This document shows positions 15,215-25,243 of a DNA stretch of 64,000 nucleotides, piece after piece. A program made the translations under genes and the position numbers. The stretch comes from CAWCAW01 sp963714125. GTDB taxonomy: Bacteria; Actinomycetota; Acidimicrobiia; Acidimicrobiales; UBA8190. The notes below the pieces were generated by a model. The model was not told the origin of the DNA, did no database searches, and worked only from the letters and a program-made list of their open reading frames with translations. How positions within the stretch are numbered: position 1 is the first letter of the stretch; every line of letters starts with the position of its first letter. The stretch is taken from assembly GCA_963714125.1 (NCBI GenBank), contig OY970234.1, forward strand, positions 930,001-994,000. Reading direction: 5' to 3'.

Positions 15215-17107
15215 TCACCACGAGACGGTGAAAGGGGTGGCGTCGGTGGTGTGCAGGCCCCCGTCATTCCATATCTCGGGGCCGAGCCGTGCCGACGGGA
15301 GAACCCGCATGGTCCCGTGATCGCCGGGCATCACGAATCGGATCACGACGGTCTGGCTCTGGCCCGGTTTGACGTCCACGGCCCTCGCCACCACCCACGT
15401 CGGGCCCTCGGCCCCGAGCGTCTCGAGCGGAGGGTTTCCGTCCACGGTCGGACGCGCTGCGTAGCCGGGAACGTTGACGGCGAGAATGCCCTGGTACTCG
15501 CCGTAGACGGCGCCCGTGCCCGGAAATGGGCCGGCCAAAAACTGGTTCTGCCCCGGCGGTGTCCCGTTCGTCATCACCACGGTCAAGGTGGCGTCGGTCT
15601 TGTCGCCCTGGGGCACGGTGGCGAGATTGGCGCGCACCGACAGGTATTGGTCGAGCTTGTTCCCACCGCTGTTGATGACGGCGGCGAGCAGGGAGTTCGC
15701 CTGCAGTTGGCCGGCCACGCCCCCCGTCTCCCAGGCCGACTCGGCGGCGGGCTGGTCCGACCAAATCATGAGATGACGTCCTTGGGCGCTGGCCACCACG
15801 GCGTTGGCGAGAGCGCGGAGGTCCAGGTGCTGGGTCTCGAGTCCCTTGAGCACAGCCGAGGTGAGGACGCCCAGCTTGTCTTCGCGGTTCTCCTCGGTCT
15901 GGGCTTCCTGCTCGGTGATGTGCTGATCGCTCAGGCCGGTGTACTCGTCGTGCATGAGGTACGGGACCACCGTCTGGGCGGTGACCACGGTGCCGTCGGT
16001 CAGCTTCACGGGCCCGGTGACGGCCATGAGCTGGGCAATGGTCTCGATGTCGACGGCGAGGACGCCGTCGACATGCTGGCCGGTGTTGGCGGCCCACATG
16101 CGGACGGCCAGGGGCGCGTTGACGTCGAATTGAGGAGTGAGCCCGAGATTGCGCCAGTCGACACCCGGGTAGGCGAAGGCCCACCGGGCTTCGAGATCGC
16201 CGGTGACGGGCACCTTGCCCACGGGCAACGTCAGCGGGGAGGTGGGTTGCAGCTGGCTCAGGGTGAAGTTCCCCAGGTCCGTTCGGAGCACACCCATCTC
16301 GAGGAACATGCCCGACCCAGCTCGCATTTCGGAGTTGTTCCCCATGACCACCAGGTACGACTCCGGGCCGTTGAGGAGCCCGGCGACGGCGGTGGAGACC
16401 TGGGATGCCGTGCCCAAGGAGTGACGCACCTCGTCGAGGTCGTTCACGAAGGTCTCGTGCTTGGAGGCCAAAGGCGAAAGCAGCGCCTGGCCCGTCCCCG
16501 GATTGATCCGGCCCAGTTCGGCGTCGGTGGTGGCGGCCAGCTGCGCCAGGCTCCGAAGGGTGGCGATGCGGGCGGGGCCGGCGGTGTGAGGGACTTTCAG
16601 GATGGCGCGGCTGCGCTGGAGTGCGGTGATGGCGATGCGCGCCGTGTCGGTGGCGGCCGACGACAGGTCTCGGACCGAGCCGAGCTGACGCCCGATCACG
16701 GGCACGATCTCCATGGGATCGAAAAGCGGCGAGTTGAACCAGCCGCTTCCGGCCGAAAAGTCGCTCTCGGCCTCGCGCAGGGGGGTGACAGCCGAGCCCG
16801 CCACCACTTCGGAGGCCGTGGTGTGGTTCCGAGCCTCCTGTACCCAGTGCATCCCGTGGCTGTCGTCACGGATGCCCAACAAGGCCTCGATGCCGACCAG
16901 CACTCCCCACACGATCACGACGATGACGACGGTGATGATCCGACGCTTCCGTTTGGTCGACCGACGCCGGGCGACGGCGTCGACCCGTGAGACGGGATCA
17001 GGCGAGTCTTCTGGCGACTCGTCGGTCTGCTCTTCGTCCGGCTCGTCGTTCGGGTCGTCGTCGTCCAGGTCGTCGCCTGAATCGTCGGTCGTTTCGTCCT
17101 TCGTCAC
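15215..17107 (-). CDS. DUF4012 domain membrane protein
   Basis: 630 aa. A very acidic cytoplasmic N-terminus (residues 1-45, mostly Asp/Glu) is followed by a basic patch RRRSTKRKRR and one membrane helix (about 55-75). The rest is extracellular. Two conserved DUF4012 blocks are visible: VVMGNNSEMRAGSGMFLEMG near residue 255 and the PYLMHDEYTGL region near 385. Members sit next to LytR or polysaccharide genes in Actinobacteria and Chloroflexi, and their biochemical role is unknown. Here it is divergent from the first glycosyltransferase of the polysaccharide cluster, in keeping with a role in assembly or attachment of the glycan. Confidence 0.85.
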   Translation of the reverse strand: MTKDETTDDSGDDLDDDDPNDEPDEEQTDESPEDSPDPVSRVDAVARRRSTKRKRRIITVVIVVIVWGVLVGIEALLGIRDDSHGMHWVQEARNHTTASEVVAGSAVTPLREAESDFSAGSGWFNSPLFDPMEIVPVIGRQLGSVRDLSSAATDTARIAITALQRSRAILKVPHTAGPARIATLRSLAQLAATTDAELGRINPGTGQALLSPLASKHETFVNDLDEVRHSLGTASQVSTAVAGLLNGPESYLVVMGNNSEMRAGSGMFLEMGVLRTDLGNFTLSQLQPTSPLTLPVGKVPVTGDLEARWAFAYPGVDWRNLGLTPQFDVNAPLAVRMWAANTGQHVDGVLAVDIETIAQLMAVTGPVKLTDGTVVTAQTVVPYLMHDEYTGLSDQHITEQEAQTEENREDKLGVLTSAVLKGLETQHLDLRALANAVVASAQGRHLMIWSDQPAAESAWETGGVAGQLQANSLLAAVINSGGNKLDQYLSVRANLATVPQGDKTDATLTVVMTNGTPPGQNQFLAGPFPGTGAVYGEYQGILAVNVPGYAARPTVDGNPPLETLGAEGPTWVVARAVDVKPGQSQTVVIRFVMPGDHGTMRVLPSARLGPEIWNDGGLHTTDATPFTVSW

Positions 17108-17238
17108 CGCGGCTGCCTACCTTCGAAGCACATGGGAGACCGAACCGGATCAGCGCTGGACGCGAGGAGAGCGAAGACCGGCCCAGCCTAGTTGACGATC
17201 TACTATCGACCTCGGAACCACCGATCCCGAGGGCGACG

Positions 17239-18369
17239 ATGAGTGACACAGGGCGTACACGGGTGCTGGTCCTTGTGTCGACGGAATATGCCCCTCCGTA
17301 TATCGACGAGGTGGAGCAGGACCAAGCCGCCGGTCGCCACCCGCGACTATGGATTTTCGAAGTTCCCCTCGATATTCACTTCTTGGACCAGAGATTCCTG
17401 GGTGGCCCTTCGACGTGGTCCAAGGTGCCGGTAGCACCGAAATGGCGCCAAGCCGTTCTGCGCCCCCTGCCCATTCAGCTCGCGCAAGCGATCGAAGCGT
17501 TCATCACGCGGCGTCAGTACGACGTCATCCTCTCTTCAGGTGCGGAAAAGGCCGGGTTGTCGTTCTGCGCCTTGCAGAGCGTCTTGGGGACCAACACCCC
17601 GTTCGTCGGTCTCATGGGATGGGTGTCGCCCAAGAAGAAGGCCGAGATCCTCAAGCGCGTGCACAAGAAGATCTCCGTCCTCGTCACCCCTCCCAGCAAT
17701 CAGGTGGAGATCGCTGTGGGGGAGCTGGGCATACCGGCCGACAAGGTCGTCTCGGTGCCCTGGGGCGTGGACGCAAAATTCTGGTCGCCGGTTCCCGACG
17801 CGCCCACCGCCACCATCTGCGCGGCGGGCCGCGAGATGCGGGACTACGCCACGTTGATCGACGCCATCGGCCCCACCGGCATCCCGTGTCATATCGCCGG
17901 GGTCATGTTGCCGGGCCGCAAAGATGCATGGATCGGCGAGCTGGCCGCACGCGGCGAGTTACCTCCGAACGTGACCATCGGGCCGCTGTCGTTCACCGAG
18001 TTGCGCGACCTTTACGCGCGCTCGCGTTTCGTGGTCCTGCCCCTGCGTCCGAGTGACACCGATAACGGGGTGAGCTGCATGTTGGAGGCCATGGCCATGG
18101 GACGGGCCGTGTTGTGTTCGAAGATCGAGGGCCAGCGCGACGTGCTCGAGGACGGCCGCAACGGGCGATTTGTGCCCCCGCGCGACGTACTGGCCCTGCG
18201 CCAGGCCATCGTCGAGATGTGGGAGAACCCGGAGCAGACCGCCGAGATGGGTCGACAAGGGCGAAAGGACGTCGAGGAGCGCTTCACCCTCGAGCAGTTC
18301 GCGCTCGGGATCACCGAGGCACTCGAGACCGCCGTAGCCCACAGCACGACTCGGCGTGGGCGGAATTAG
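17239..18369 (+). CDS. Glycosyltransferase, GT4-like
   Basis: 376 aa of GT-B fold. The C-terminal half has the nucleotide-sugar site: LPLRPSDTDNGVSCMLEAMAMG (GT4-type E-x-MAxG), then SKIEGQRDVLEDGRNGRFVPP. The N-terminal Rossmann domain is less conserved. A cytoplasmic enzyme adding one sugar to the lipid-linked repeat. The ATG at 17239 follows the purine-rich CCGAGGGCGACG; the divergent DUF4012 gene starts 131 bases upstream, so a shared promoter region is likely. Followed by two more glycosyltransferases on the same strand. Confidence 0.88.
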   Translation: MSDTGRTRVLVLVSTEYAPPYIDEVEQDQAAGRHPRLWIFEVPLDIHFLDQRFLGGPSTWSKVPVAPKWRQAVLRPLPIQLAQAIEAFITRRQYDVILSSGAEKAGLSFCALQSVLGTNTPFVGLMGWVSPKKKAEILKRVHKKISVLVTPPSNQVEIAVGELGIPADKVVSVPWGVDAKFWSPVPDAPTATICAAGREMRDYATLIDAIGPTGIPCHIAGVMLPGRKDAWIGELAARGELPPNVTIGPLSFTELRDLYARSRFVVLPLRPSDTDNGVSCMLEAMAMGRAVLCSKIEGQRDVLEDGRNGRFVPPRDVLALRQAIVEMWENPEQTAEMGRQGRKDVEERFTLEQFALGITEALETAVAHSTTRRGRN

Positions 18370-18419
18370 GGCTGTAGTCCTGCCGTATTCGCAGCCTCAG
18401 CGGGTACTGTGGAACGAGC

Positions 18420-19307
18420 GTGATTCCCGCATCGGTCGTCATCCCAGCTCATAACGAAGCCTCGACGATCGGCCGAACGCTGCGATGCCTTTTGGCCGGC
18501 GCCGAGCCCGATGAGCTTGAGGTGATCGTGGCCTGCAACGGCTGCACCGACGACACGGCCGCGCTGGCTCGGTCGGTGACGCCGGCGGTCACGGTGGTGG
18601 AGCTGGCCCAGGCGTCCAAGGTGGCCGCCCTCAATGCGGGTGACCGCGTGGCCACCCGCTTCCCGCGCCTGTACATCGACGCCGACATCGAGATCGGCAT
18701 CGATGCCACCCGGGCCGTGATTGCCTTGCTGGCGGCGGGGCACGCCCTGTGCGCGGCGCCCCTGCCGAATTACGACTGCTCGGAGTCGTCGCCCGCGGTG
18801 GGTCGGTACTTTGCAATCTGGCGCCAGCTTCCTTACTTCAACGAGGACCCCATGGGCTGCGGCGTGTACGGGTTGTCGGAGGTGGGCCGGGCACGCTTCG
18901 ACACCTTCCCGGAGATCATCGCCGATGACGAGTTCGTCCTTGAACAGTTCGATCGCACCGAGCGCCAGAGCCTGCTCGACCACTCGTTTCGCGTCCATCC
19001 GCCCCGTGACGCCCGCTCTCTCACCCGCACGCGCACCCGGGCCTACCGGGGCAACCGGCAGCTGGCCGCGTCCGGACTCGGCCGCTTTCCTCCTGCCGCC
19101 GGCGCCCAACAAGGACTGGTGCGTCTGGCCCGCAAACCCGCCAACTGGCTCGGCGTGGCCACGTACGTCTCCATCAGCGCGGTGGCCAAGCTCCGGGCCC
19201 GCACCAAAGGATCGACGTGGGAACGTGACAATTCGTCGCGAACGGGCTCGAGCATCGATCGCAGTGCCGAAGCGCCTTTGCCCGTGGCCGACACCCGGCG
19301 TCCATGA
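18420..19307 (+). CDS. Glycosyltransferase family 2
   Basis: 295 aa of GT-A fold. Motifs: VVIPAHNEASTIGRTL at the N-terminus, VACNGCTDDT, and the metal-binding DxD as YIDADIEI near residue 82. No membrane helix is obvious, so it is cytoplasmic or peripheral. GTG start at 18420. The stop overlaps the start of the next glycosyltransferase (ATGA), which shows translational coupling within the polysaccharide operon. Confidence 0.9.
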   Translation: MIPASVVIPAHNEASTIGRTLRCLLAGAEPDELEVIVACNGCTDDTAALARSVTPAVTVVELAQASKVAALNAGDRVATRFPRLYIDADIEIGIDATRAVIALLAAGHALCAAPLPNYDCSESSPAVGRYFAIWRQLPYFNEDPMGCGVYGLSEVGRARFDTFPEIIADDEFVLEQFDRTERQSLLDHSFRVHPPRDARSLTRTRTRAYRGNRQLAASGLGRFPPAAGAQQGLVRLARKPANWLGVATYVSISAVAKLRARTKGSTWERDNSSRTGSSIDRSAEAPLPVADTRRP

Positions 19308-20584
19308 GCGGGCCCGCCGTGCGTTGGCCTGACGAGCGCAGTGGTGCCGACGTCGCCTACGTCGTGTCGCAGTACCCGGCCATCTCCCACACCTTCATCC
19401 TGCGCGAGATTCGAGCGCTTCGTGCCCTAGGAGTATTGGTCCAGACCTTCTCCATCCACCGCGTCGAGCGAGACGGGCTGCTGGCCCCGGTTGACCTCGA
19501 GGAGTCCGCGCACACCATCAACATCCTGCCGGTGGGAGCGCTGGCCTTTCTGTGGATCCACCTCAATGTCTTCGTCAGGCATTCGAGCGCGTACCTAGGC
19601 GCATTGGCACACGCGTGGCGTGTTTCACCGCGCGGCCCCAAGGCCCATCTGTGGCAGATCTTCTATTTCGCCGAGTCCGTCCTGCTCTTTGACGCCTGCC
19701 GCCGTCGCAAGGTCCGGCGCCTTCACGCCCATTTCGCCAATGTGGCGTGCGATGTGTGTTGGTTGACAGCCGATCTCGGTCGACGGATCGAGCCCGAAGC
19801 GGGCTGGACGTGGAGCTTTACCATGCACGGATCGACCGAGTTCTTCGCCGTCGATCGATTCAACTTGCGCCGCAAGGTCGAGGCCGCCGATCTCGTCATC
19901 TGCATCAGTGATTTCTGCCGGTCCCAACTCATGTGGCTTAGTGGTGAGGAGCATTGGCAGAAGATGCATGTCGTGCATTGCGGCGTGGACACCGTCGAGT
20001 TCGGACCCGTCGACCGATCGTCACGAGACGACGAGTCGATCGTCGTCCTGTGTGTCAGTCGCCTCATTCCGGGAAAAGGTCACTCCCTGCTGCTCGAGGC
20101 GTTTGCCGAACTGCTGGCCCGGGGCAACACAGCACGGCTCGTGCTGGCCGGCGACGGACCCAGTCGAGTCGCACTCGAGGAGCTGGCCGCCCAACTCAAG
20201 ATCGCGCAGCACGTGTCATTCCTCGGAGCGGTGGGACAAGACCAGTTGGCAGCGTTGTTCTCCGACGCCGACATCTTCTGCCTCCCGAGCTTTGCCGAAG
20301 GGCTCCCAGTGGTGCTCATGGAGGCCATGGCGCGCAACGTGCCTGTGATCACCACACCTATCGGAGCCATCACCGATCTGGTCCATGACGGCACCAACGG
20401 CCTGTTGGTCCCGCCCGGACGGCTGGACCTGCTGGGCGCCGCTCTGATCCGGTTGGCAGACGACCCGGGACTCAGGCTCCGCTTCGGGCAGCACGGGCGC
20501 CTTATCGTCGAAACCGACTTCAACCTTGATGATTGTGCACGCCAAGTGGGCGAGTGGCTCGGCGTGGTTGACATATCGCACTGA
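19304..20584 (+). CDS. Glycosyltransferase family 4 (WcaL/AmsK-like)
   Basis: 426 aa of GT-B fold. The N-terminus VVSQYPAISHTFILREI is the hallmark of colanic-acid-type GT4 enzymes. The donor domain has VSRLIPGKGHSLLLEA, LAGDGPSR and FCLPSFAEGLPVVLMEAMA, with the E-x7-E signature, then TNGLLVPPG. It probably adds a sugar to the growing lipid-linked repeat. Overlaps the previous GT2 gene by four bases. Confidence 0.93.
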   Translation: MSGPAVRWPDERSGADVAYVVSQYPAISHTFILREIRALRALGVLVQTFSIHRVERDGLLAPVDLEESAHTINILPVGALAFLWIHLNVFVRHSSAYLGALAHAWRVSPRGPKAHLWQIFYFAESVLLFDACRRRKVRRLHAHFANVACDVCWLTADLGRRIEPEAGWTWSFTMHGSTEFFAVDRFNLRRKVEAADLVICISDFCRSQLMWLSGEEHWQKMHVVHCGVDTVEFGPVDRSSRDDESIVVLCVSRLIPGKGHSLLLEAFAELLARGNTARLVLAGDGPSRVALEELAAQLKIAQHVSFLGAVGQDQLAALFSDADIFCLPSFAEGLPVVLMEAMARNVPVITTPIGAITDLVHDGTNGLLVPPGRLDLLGAALIRLADDPGLRLRFGQHGRLIVETDFNLDDCARQVGEWLGVVDISH

Positions 20585-20671
20585 AGTTGCCCCTCCGGGA
20601 AGCCGAAGAAGGTTCAGTAGACTGAAGGGCGAATTACTTCGCGCGGCCTTGAAACGGAGAAGCTCCACGTC

Positions 20672-22612
20672 ATGATCATGTTCTTCAGGCGGGCGGTACC
20701 GCTGCTCAGTGAGCCGGCCCGTCGGAAGTTCTGGCTGGCCTGCGTCTTGTTGATGATTCTCGCCTCACTCGAGGCGTTTGCCTTGGCGCTCATCGCTCCC
20801 CTCATGGCCATCTTGCTGGCCCCCGGATTCGAGTCGAACTCGAGGTTCGTCCGCGACCTGACCAAGTTCATGGGCAACCCGCACCCGGGCCGACTGGCCT
20901 TGGAGCTTGGCGTCACCGTTCTTCTCGTGTACTTGGTCAAGAGCGTGTCGGCCGTACTCGTCCTGCGCTGGGAGATCGGTTTTCTGCTGGCCGAAGAGGC
21001 CAGTCTTGTGCGGCGCATCATGGACAGCTACCTGCACGCTCCTTACCGGGAGTTCCTGGACATCAACAGCTCGCAACGCATACGGACGCTGACCTTCGGC
21101 GTGCGCACGACATTCAGCGGCGGCTTCGTGGGTGGGATCGGGGCCGTGGGTGACTCGTTCTCGGTGATCTTGATCACCATCATTCTCTTAATTGTGAACC
21201 CGCTCATCGCCGTGGCCGCCGGTGTGTACTTCGGTGCGGTGAGTGTGACGTACCAGCGGGTGACCAACCACCACATCGCCCGGCGCACCACGGTGCTGCA
21301 CCGCATGCAGGCCGTCGACTTTCAGAACATCCACCAGGCGCTGACCGGGGTCAAGGAGATCAAGATCCGTGGCGTGGAGGATGCCTTTGTGGAGGAGGTC
21401 TACAGCCTGCGCCGTGGACTCATCTCCAGCTACCGCACCATGGCGTTGGTCACGCTGACGCCTCGCTACATCCTGGAGCTGGCCATGGTCGGCGCCGCCG
21501 CCACCATTGCCGTTGTCGCCTACTCGACCGAGTCGGTAGCCACCGCTACCGGCGCGCTGGGCTTGTTCCTGGTGGGGGGGTTCCGCATCGTCGCCCCGCT
21601 CAACAAGATCATCTTCGGCAACTCGCAGTGCCGGGCTGCTATGCCCAGCCTCGAACAAGTCGAAAAGGACCTGCACAGGGCCGAGGCCGAGCCACCGGCC
21701 GCCCTGGGTGCGGCATCGGCAGTGCCCGCCCTGGTTGGCGCCTCGGCGTCGAGCAACGGCGTGCCGGCCAACGGTGTAGCCCTGGCCACGGCTCCGGCCA
21801 ACGGATCGTCGGTGTCGGGCAACGGCGCGGCACACGGACCTGGGCATGGACCTGCATCCACGGGGCGCGACAGCGACACCGCCATGGCGTCGCGGATCAA
21901 GGCCGATCACGTCAGCTTCTCCTACGTCGCCGGCCGACCTGTGTTGACGGACGTGAGCTTCGAGGTGTCGCCGGGCGAATCCGTGGGTCTCGTGGGGAGC
22001 TCCGGCGCCGGCAAGAGCACCCTGGTCGACATCTTGCTGGGTCTTCTCGACCCCGACAGCGGGGCCGTGTACATCGACGGCAATCCCCTCTCTTCGGTGG
22101 GCCGCGAGTGGCGGGGCACCATCGGCTATGTGCCCCAGGCCATTGCCCTCTTCGACGACACCGTGCGCGCCAATGTGGCGTTACGCGCCCCGGGCGATGA
22201 CGACCAGGTGTGGCGAGCGCTCACCATGAGCCAGCTCGAAGACACCATCCGTGCCCTGCCCGATGGGCTCGACACGGTGATCGGCGAGCATGGCACCCGC
22301 CTCTCGGGAGGCCAACGCCAGCGCCTCGGCGTGGCCCGGGCCCTGTTCAGCAATCCCCGGGTCATGATGTTCGACGAAGCCACATCGGCACTCGACAACG
22401 ACACCGAATCGAAGGTGACCGAGGTCCTCGAGTCCCTGCGAGGGACGATCACTACCATCACCATCGCCCACCGGTTGAGCACGGTGCGACGATGTGACCG
22501 GCTCTTCTACCTAGAAGACGGCCGCCTGGTGGCGCAAGGAACGTTCTCGGAGCTCGTCGACAGGATGCCTGACTTCGCTCGGCTGGTGGAGCTGTCCACC
22601 CTCGAGATCTGA
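20672..22612 (+). CDS. ABC transporter with fused permease and ATPase (PglK/MsbA-like flippase)
   Basis: 646 aa. The N-terminal half carries several membrane helices (from WLACVLLMILASLEAFALAL). A Gly/Ala/Asn-rich linker spans about residues 345-410 (several GNG/ANG repeats). The ATPase domain has Walker A GSSGAGKST, signature LSGGQRQR and Walker B VMMFDEATSALD, followed by the H-loop AHRLS. PglK-type flippases move undecaprenyl-linked oligosaccharides across the membrane, which fits this locus. No Wzx flippase is seen in the window, so this is the best flippase candidate. Confidence 0.92.
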   Translation: MIMFFRRAVPLLSEPARRKFWLACVLLMILASLEAFALALIAPLMAILLAPGFESNSRFVRDLTKFMGNPHPGRLALELGVTVLLVYLVKSVSAVLVLRWEIGFLLAEEASLVRRIMDSYLHAPYREFLDINSSQRIRTLTFGVRTTFSGGFVGGIGAVGDSFSVILITIILLIVNPLIAVAAGVYFGAVSVTYQRVTNHHIARRTTVLHRMQAVDFQNIHQALTGVKEIKIRGVEDAFVEEVYSLRRGLISSYRTMALVTLTPRYILELAMVGAAATIAVVAYSTESVATATGALGLFLVGGFRIVAPLNKIIFGNSQCRAAMPSLEQVEKDLHRAEAEPPAALGAASAVPALVGASASSNGVPANGVALATAPANGSSVSGNGAAHGPGHGPASTGRDSDTAMASRIKADHVSFSYVAGRPVLTDVSFEVSPGESVGLVGSSGAGKSTLVDILLGLLDPDSGAVYIDGNPLSSVGREWRGTIGYVPQAIALFDDTVRANVALRAPGDDDQVWRALTMSQLEDTIRALPDGLDTVIGEHGTRLSGGQRQRLGVARALFSNPRVMMFDEATSALDNDTESKVTEVLESLRGTITTITIAHRLSTVRRCDRLFYLEDGRLVAQGTFSELVDRMPDFARLVELSTLEI

Positions 22613-22623
22613 AGGGCCGACGT

Positions 22624-23649
22624 TCAGACGTAGCTGTAGAAGCGATCGAACGGGGCCAGCACGGCTTGCGCTCTGGTTCGCTGCTCATCACTGAGCCACG
22701 GTCCGCTCAGAATCCGGGCCGTGTCGGTCCGAAATGCCCGGTAATCACTGCTTCCCTCACTCGCACTCGGAAAGCTGATGGGTGCATCGGGGTTCGTAAG
22801 CCCGTCGGCCAGTTCCTCAGCACTCGGCATGGCATATCCCTGACGGTCCGACGCAAAGGACTCGATGAACATGCGGGTCAAAAGGAGGACGAAGCCGCTG
22901 TCGGAGTGGACATGCTGGGCCTGCCACAGGCGGTAGGTCGAGGTGACGTAGCCGAAGTGGACGAGGTCGCCGTCATCCCCGGAAATGCCGATGCGGCTCG
23001 GTTCGGTCAGACACTGCGGATGCAGCGTGGTGTCGAAGGAGTGCCGCTCGTTCCATAGCTCGTCTTCGTGGCTGATGTGCATGGCGGGCGCCCAGGACCG
23101 CAGCCACGCCACGCTGGCGGTCAGCTCCCAGGTGGCGGCCAGTTGGCGTTCGTGCTCTGCATACCACTTGTCCCAAATGACCGGCTGTACACCGAGACAG
23201 GCGAAGTCCCCGGCCTGACAGGCCTGATAGCGCGAATCGAGGAAGTCGGGGCGGAACATGAACAGGTCGGCGTCATGGAGGATGAGGTGCGTCGAACGAG
23301 TGGCGGCGGTCCCGGCAATCAGCTGAACACCGTGGTTACGCCAGCCGTTGTTGAGGATGGGAAGGATCCACCGCTCCGGTCGAGGCAAGGTGATGAGCTC
23401 GAGCGGGCCGGGCCACGTGGGACGTTCGGCGTCGACGATCCGACGGATGGCATCGGTCATGCGGTCGGGCACCACGATGGTGGCTACACGATGGCGTGCC
23501 GCTTGCTCGCGGCACACGGCGAACGCAATCTCGAGCATGACAGGCAGGTCGCCGGGGACGGGCATGACCAGCGTGTAGCCCTCCTGCAACGGTGGGCTCT
23601 GCGGCCAGCGCCGAAAGCGCATTGTCCAGTAATGCGAGCGCAGCGCCAC
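22624..23649 (-). CDS. Putative glycosyltransferase-like protein, unrecognised family
   Basis: 341 aa, no signal peptide or clear membrane helix. The segment THLILHDADLFMFRPDFLDS resembles the DxD region of GT-A glycosyltransferases, preceded by a beta-alpha pattern (TIVVPDRMTDAIRRIVD) like a nucleotide-binding fold. I do not recognise the family. Position between the flippase and the ligase/polymerase argues for a role in the same glycan, but on the opposite strand. GTG start at 23649. Convergent with the flippase, 11 bases apart. Confidence 0.65.
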   Translation of the reverse strand: MALRSHYWTMRFRRWPQSPPLQEGYTLVMPVPGDLPVMLEIAFAVCREQAARHRVATIVVPDRMTDAIRRIVDAERPTWPGPLELITLPRPERWILPILNNGWRNHGVQLIAGTAATRSTHLILHDADLFMFRPDFLDSRYQACQAGDFACLGVQPVIWDKWYAEHERQLAATWELTASVAWLRSWAPAMHISHEDELWNERHSFDTTLHPQCLTEPSRIGISGDDGDLVHFGYVTSTYRLWQAQHVHSDSGFVLLLTRMFIESFASDRQGYAMPSAEELADGLTNPDAPISFPSASEGSSDYRAFRTDTARILSGPWLSDEQRTRAQAVLAPFDRFYSYV

Positions 23650-23735
23650 ATGGCGAGCTTACGGCAACCATCACCGATGACCGGCCGACCGGACCGCCTC
23701 GAATCGATGCGCGCCGGTTTCGACGCATCGTTGGT

Positions 23736-25232
23736 TCAAAGCGATGGAGGAAAGCTGGTGCCCCAGGGCTCGTTGGTCGGACCGAACGATGACACGCCGG
23801 ACAGCTCGCGACTCAACGAGCTCTTCACGCTGGTGTCGTGGAAGCTGTCGAGCGGCAGGCCGGATTGCTCTTCGAGCGGCGCCTGACGCGGCGCGCTGTA
23901 GTAGTCAGCGGCCACGATCCCGGCCCACAGCCACAACAGCAGGTTGGGCATGGGGTAGCTGAGCGGCCCCAGCATGGCCACCACCACGAAGAACGCCAGG
24001 ATGCCGATGAGCGCCAGGCGCCACGCGTAGAGCTCTGGTGGTCCCCGGCGAAATGCCGCTCCCCCCACCGCGGTGACGAGAGCCCAGATCCACATGATGG
24101 CCCCGAGCGCTCCCAGCTCTACGAGGTGAGAGAGGAAGACGTTGTGCACCTCGAGGTTGCTGCCGGTGAGGGGATAGGTCGGCGCCTGGCGCAGGTAGCT
24201 GTCACTGGTGGCGATGAAGGTCTCCCACCCAATGCCGAAGAGCGGGTGTTCCTGCCAGGCCAACAGCGCGGCCCGGTCGGTGTTGTACCGGTCCCACACC
24301 GGCGCTGCGTCGCCGATGCGATTGGATGCCTTGCTGGAAAGACCGGGGACGAAGACCAACAGGGCCACGGTGACCACGGCGCCACTGAGGAGAATGGCCG
24401 GAACGTAGCGACGCAGCCTGCGGTCGTAGAGGCCAACCACCACCACGCCGACGACAGCTCCGATCCAGACCTCCCGGGTGAGGGTGAACAGCATGCCCGC
24501 CGCGGAGAGCAGGACCACCGCGTAACACAGGAGCCGGGCCCAACGCGAGCGCCACGTCGTCAAGGCCACCATGGCCGCGGCGCCACAGATGAACATGCAC
24601 AAGCCGTTTTCCACGGCTTCGCCGAAAGGTCCCCGGGCCCGGCCGTAGTGGATCCCCACGTTGGGGTTGTTGATGTATCCCGGGAACACGAGGCTGTGGA
24701 TTCCCACTCCCTCGAAGAAGGCGATGACGCCCAAGTAGAGACCGACCGACACCAGCGTGATGAGGAGGATGTTTCGGCTCCTACTGGAACCGAACAGCAG
24801 TGGAGCAAGGGCGAACATGATGAACGGAATGACGCCGAGCCGGTCCAACAGCGCGTAGAACCCGAGCGACGTGGTCAGGGTGTGGGCGCCGAAGGCTGAA
24901 AGCGTGGCGTAGACCACAATCGCCAGTAAGAGAAAGTGGATAGGGGAAAAGACGAGGCGACGCCCGGGGCTGACCCGGTTCCAGCCTCGGAACATGATGA
25001 GCCCCAGGGCCAGGATCAGGGCGACGCGATCGAGCGGCACCGGGATGTGCATGTACTTCCAGTCGCCCGAGAAGCACTCCAACGCGATCGCTATGGCCAC
25101 CATCGTCGTGGCCGAGAGCCGGCAGAATAGGAAGCCCACCGCGGCCACCACGATGATGAGGCCGAGGATCTCCATGGCATGCGCCGGGGTCGGCTTGGTG
25201 AAGAGCTGGCTGACGGAGTGGAGCCCAGACAC
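23736..25232 (-). CDS. O-antigen ligase / Wzy-type polymerase family membrane protein
   Basis: 498 aa, about 10-12 hydrophobic helices (for example ILGLIIVVAAVGFLF and ALILALGLIMF). A large periplasmic loop near residues 325-365 holds the family region HPLFGIGWETF and the conserved HNVFLSHLVELG. O-antigen ligase family proteins polymerise lipid-linked repeats or transfer glycan to an acceptor on the outer face of the membrane. The gene lies 11 bases after the Wzz-like gene, forming a two-gene operon. Confidence 0.9.
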   Translation of the reverse strand: MSGLHSVSQLFTKPTPAHAMEILGLIIVVAAVGFLFCRLSATTMVAIAIALECFSGDWKYMHIPVPLDRVALILALGLIMFRGWNRVSPGRRLVFSPIHFLLLAIVVYATLSAFGAHTLTTSLGFYALLDRLGVIPFIMFALAPLLFGSSRSRNILLITLVSVGLYLGVIAFFEGVGIHSLVFPGYINNPNVGIHYGRARGPFGEAVENGLCMFICGAAAMVALTTWRSRWARLLCYAVVLLSAAGMLFTLTREVWIGAVVGVVVVGLYDRRLRRYVPAILLSGAVVTVALLVFVPGLSSKASNRIGDAAPVWDRYNTDRAALLAWQEHPLFGIGWETFIATSDSYLRQAPTYPLTGSNLEVHNVFLSHLVELGALGAIMWIWALVTAVGGAAFRRGPPELYAWRLALIGILAFFVVVAMLGPLSYPMPNLLLWLWAGIVAADYYSAPRQAPLEEQSGLPLDSFHDTSVKSSLSRELSGVSSFGPTNEPWGTSFPPSL

Positions 25233-25243
25233 CTGCGCTGCTC

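Noticed and set aside
15251..16990. Long plus-strand open frame opposite the DUF4012 gene
   Set aside because: The minus-strand product has clear DUF4012 blocks and a sensible membrane topology; the plus-strand frame has neither.
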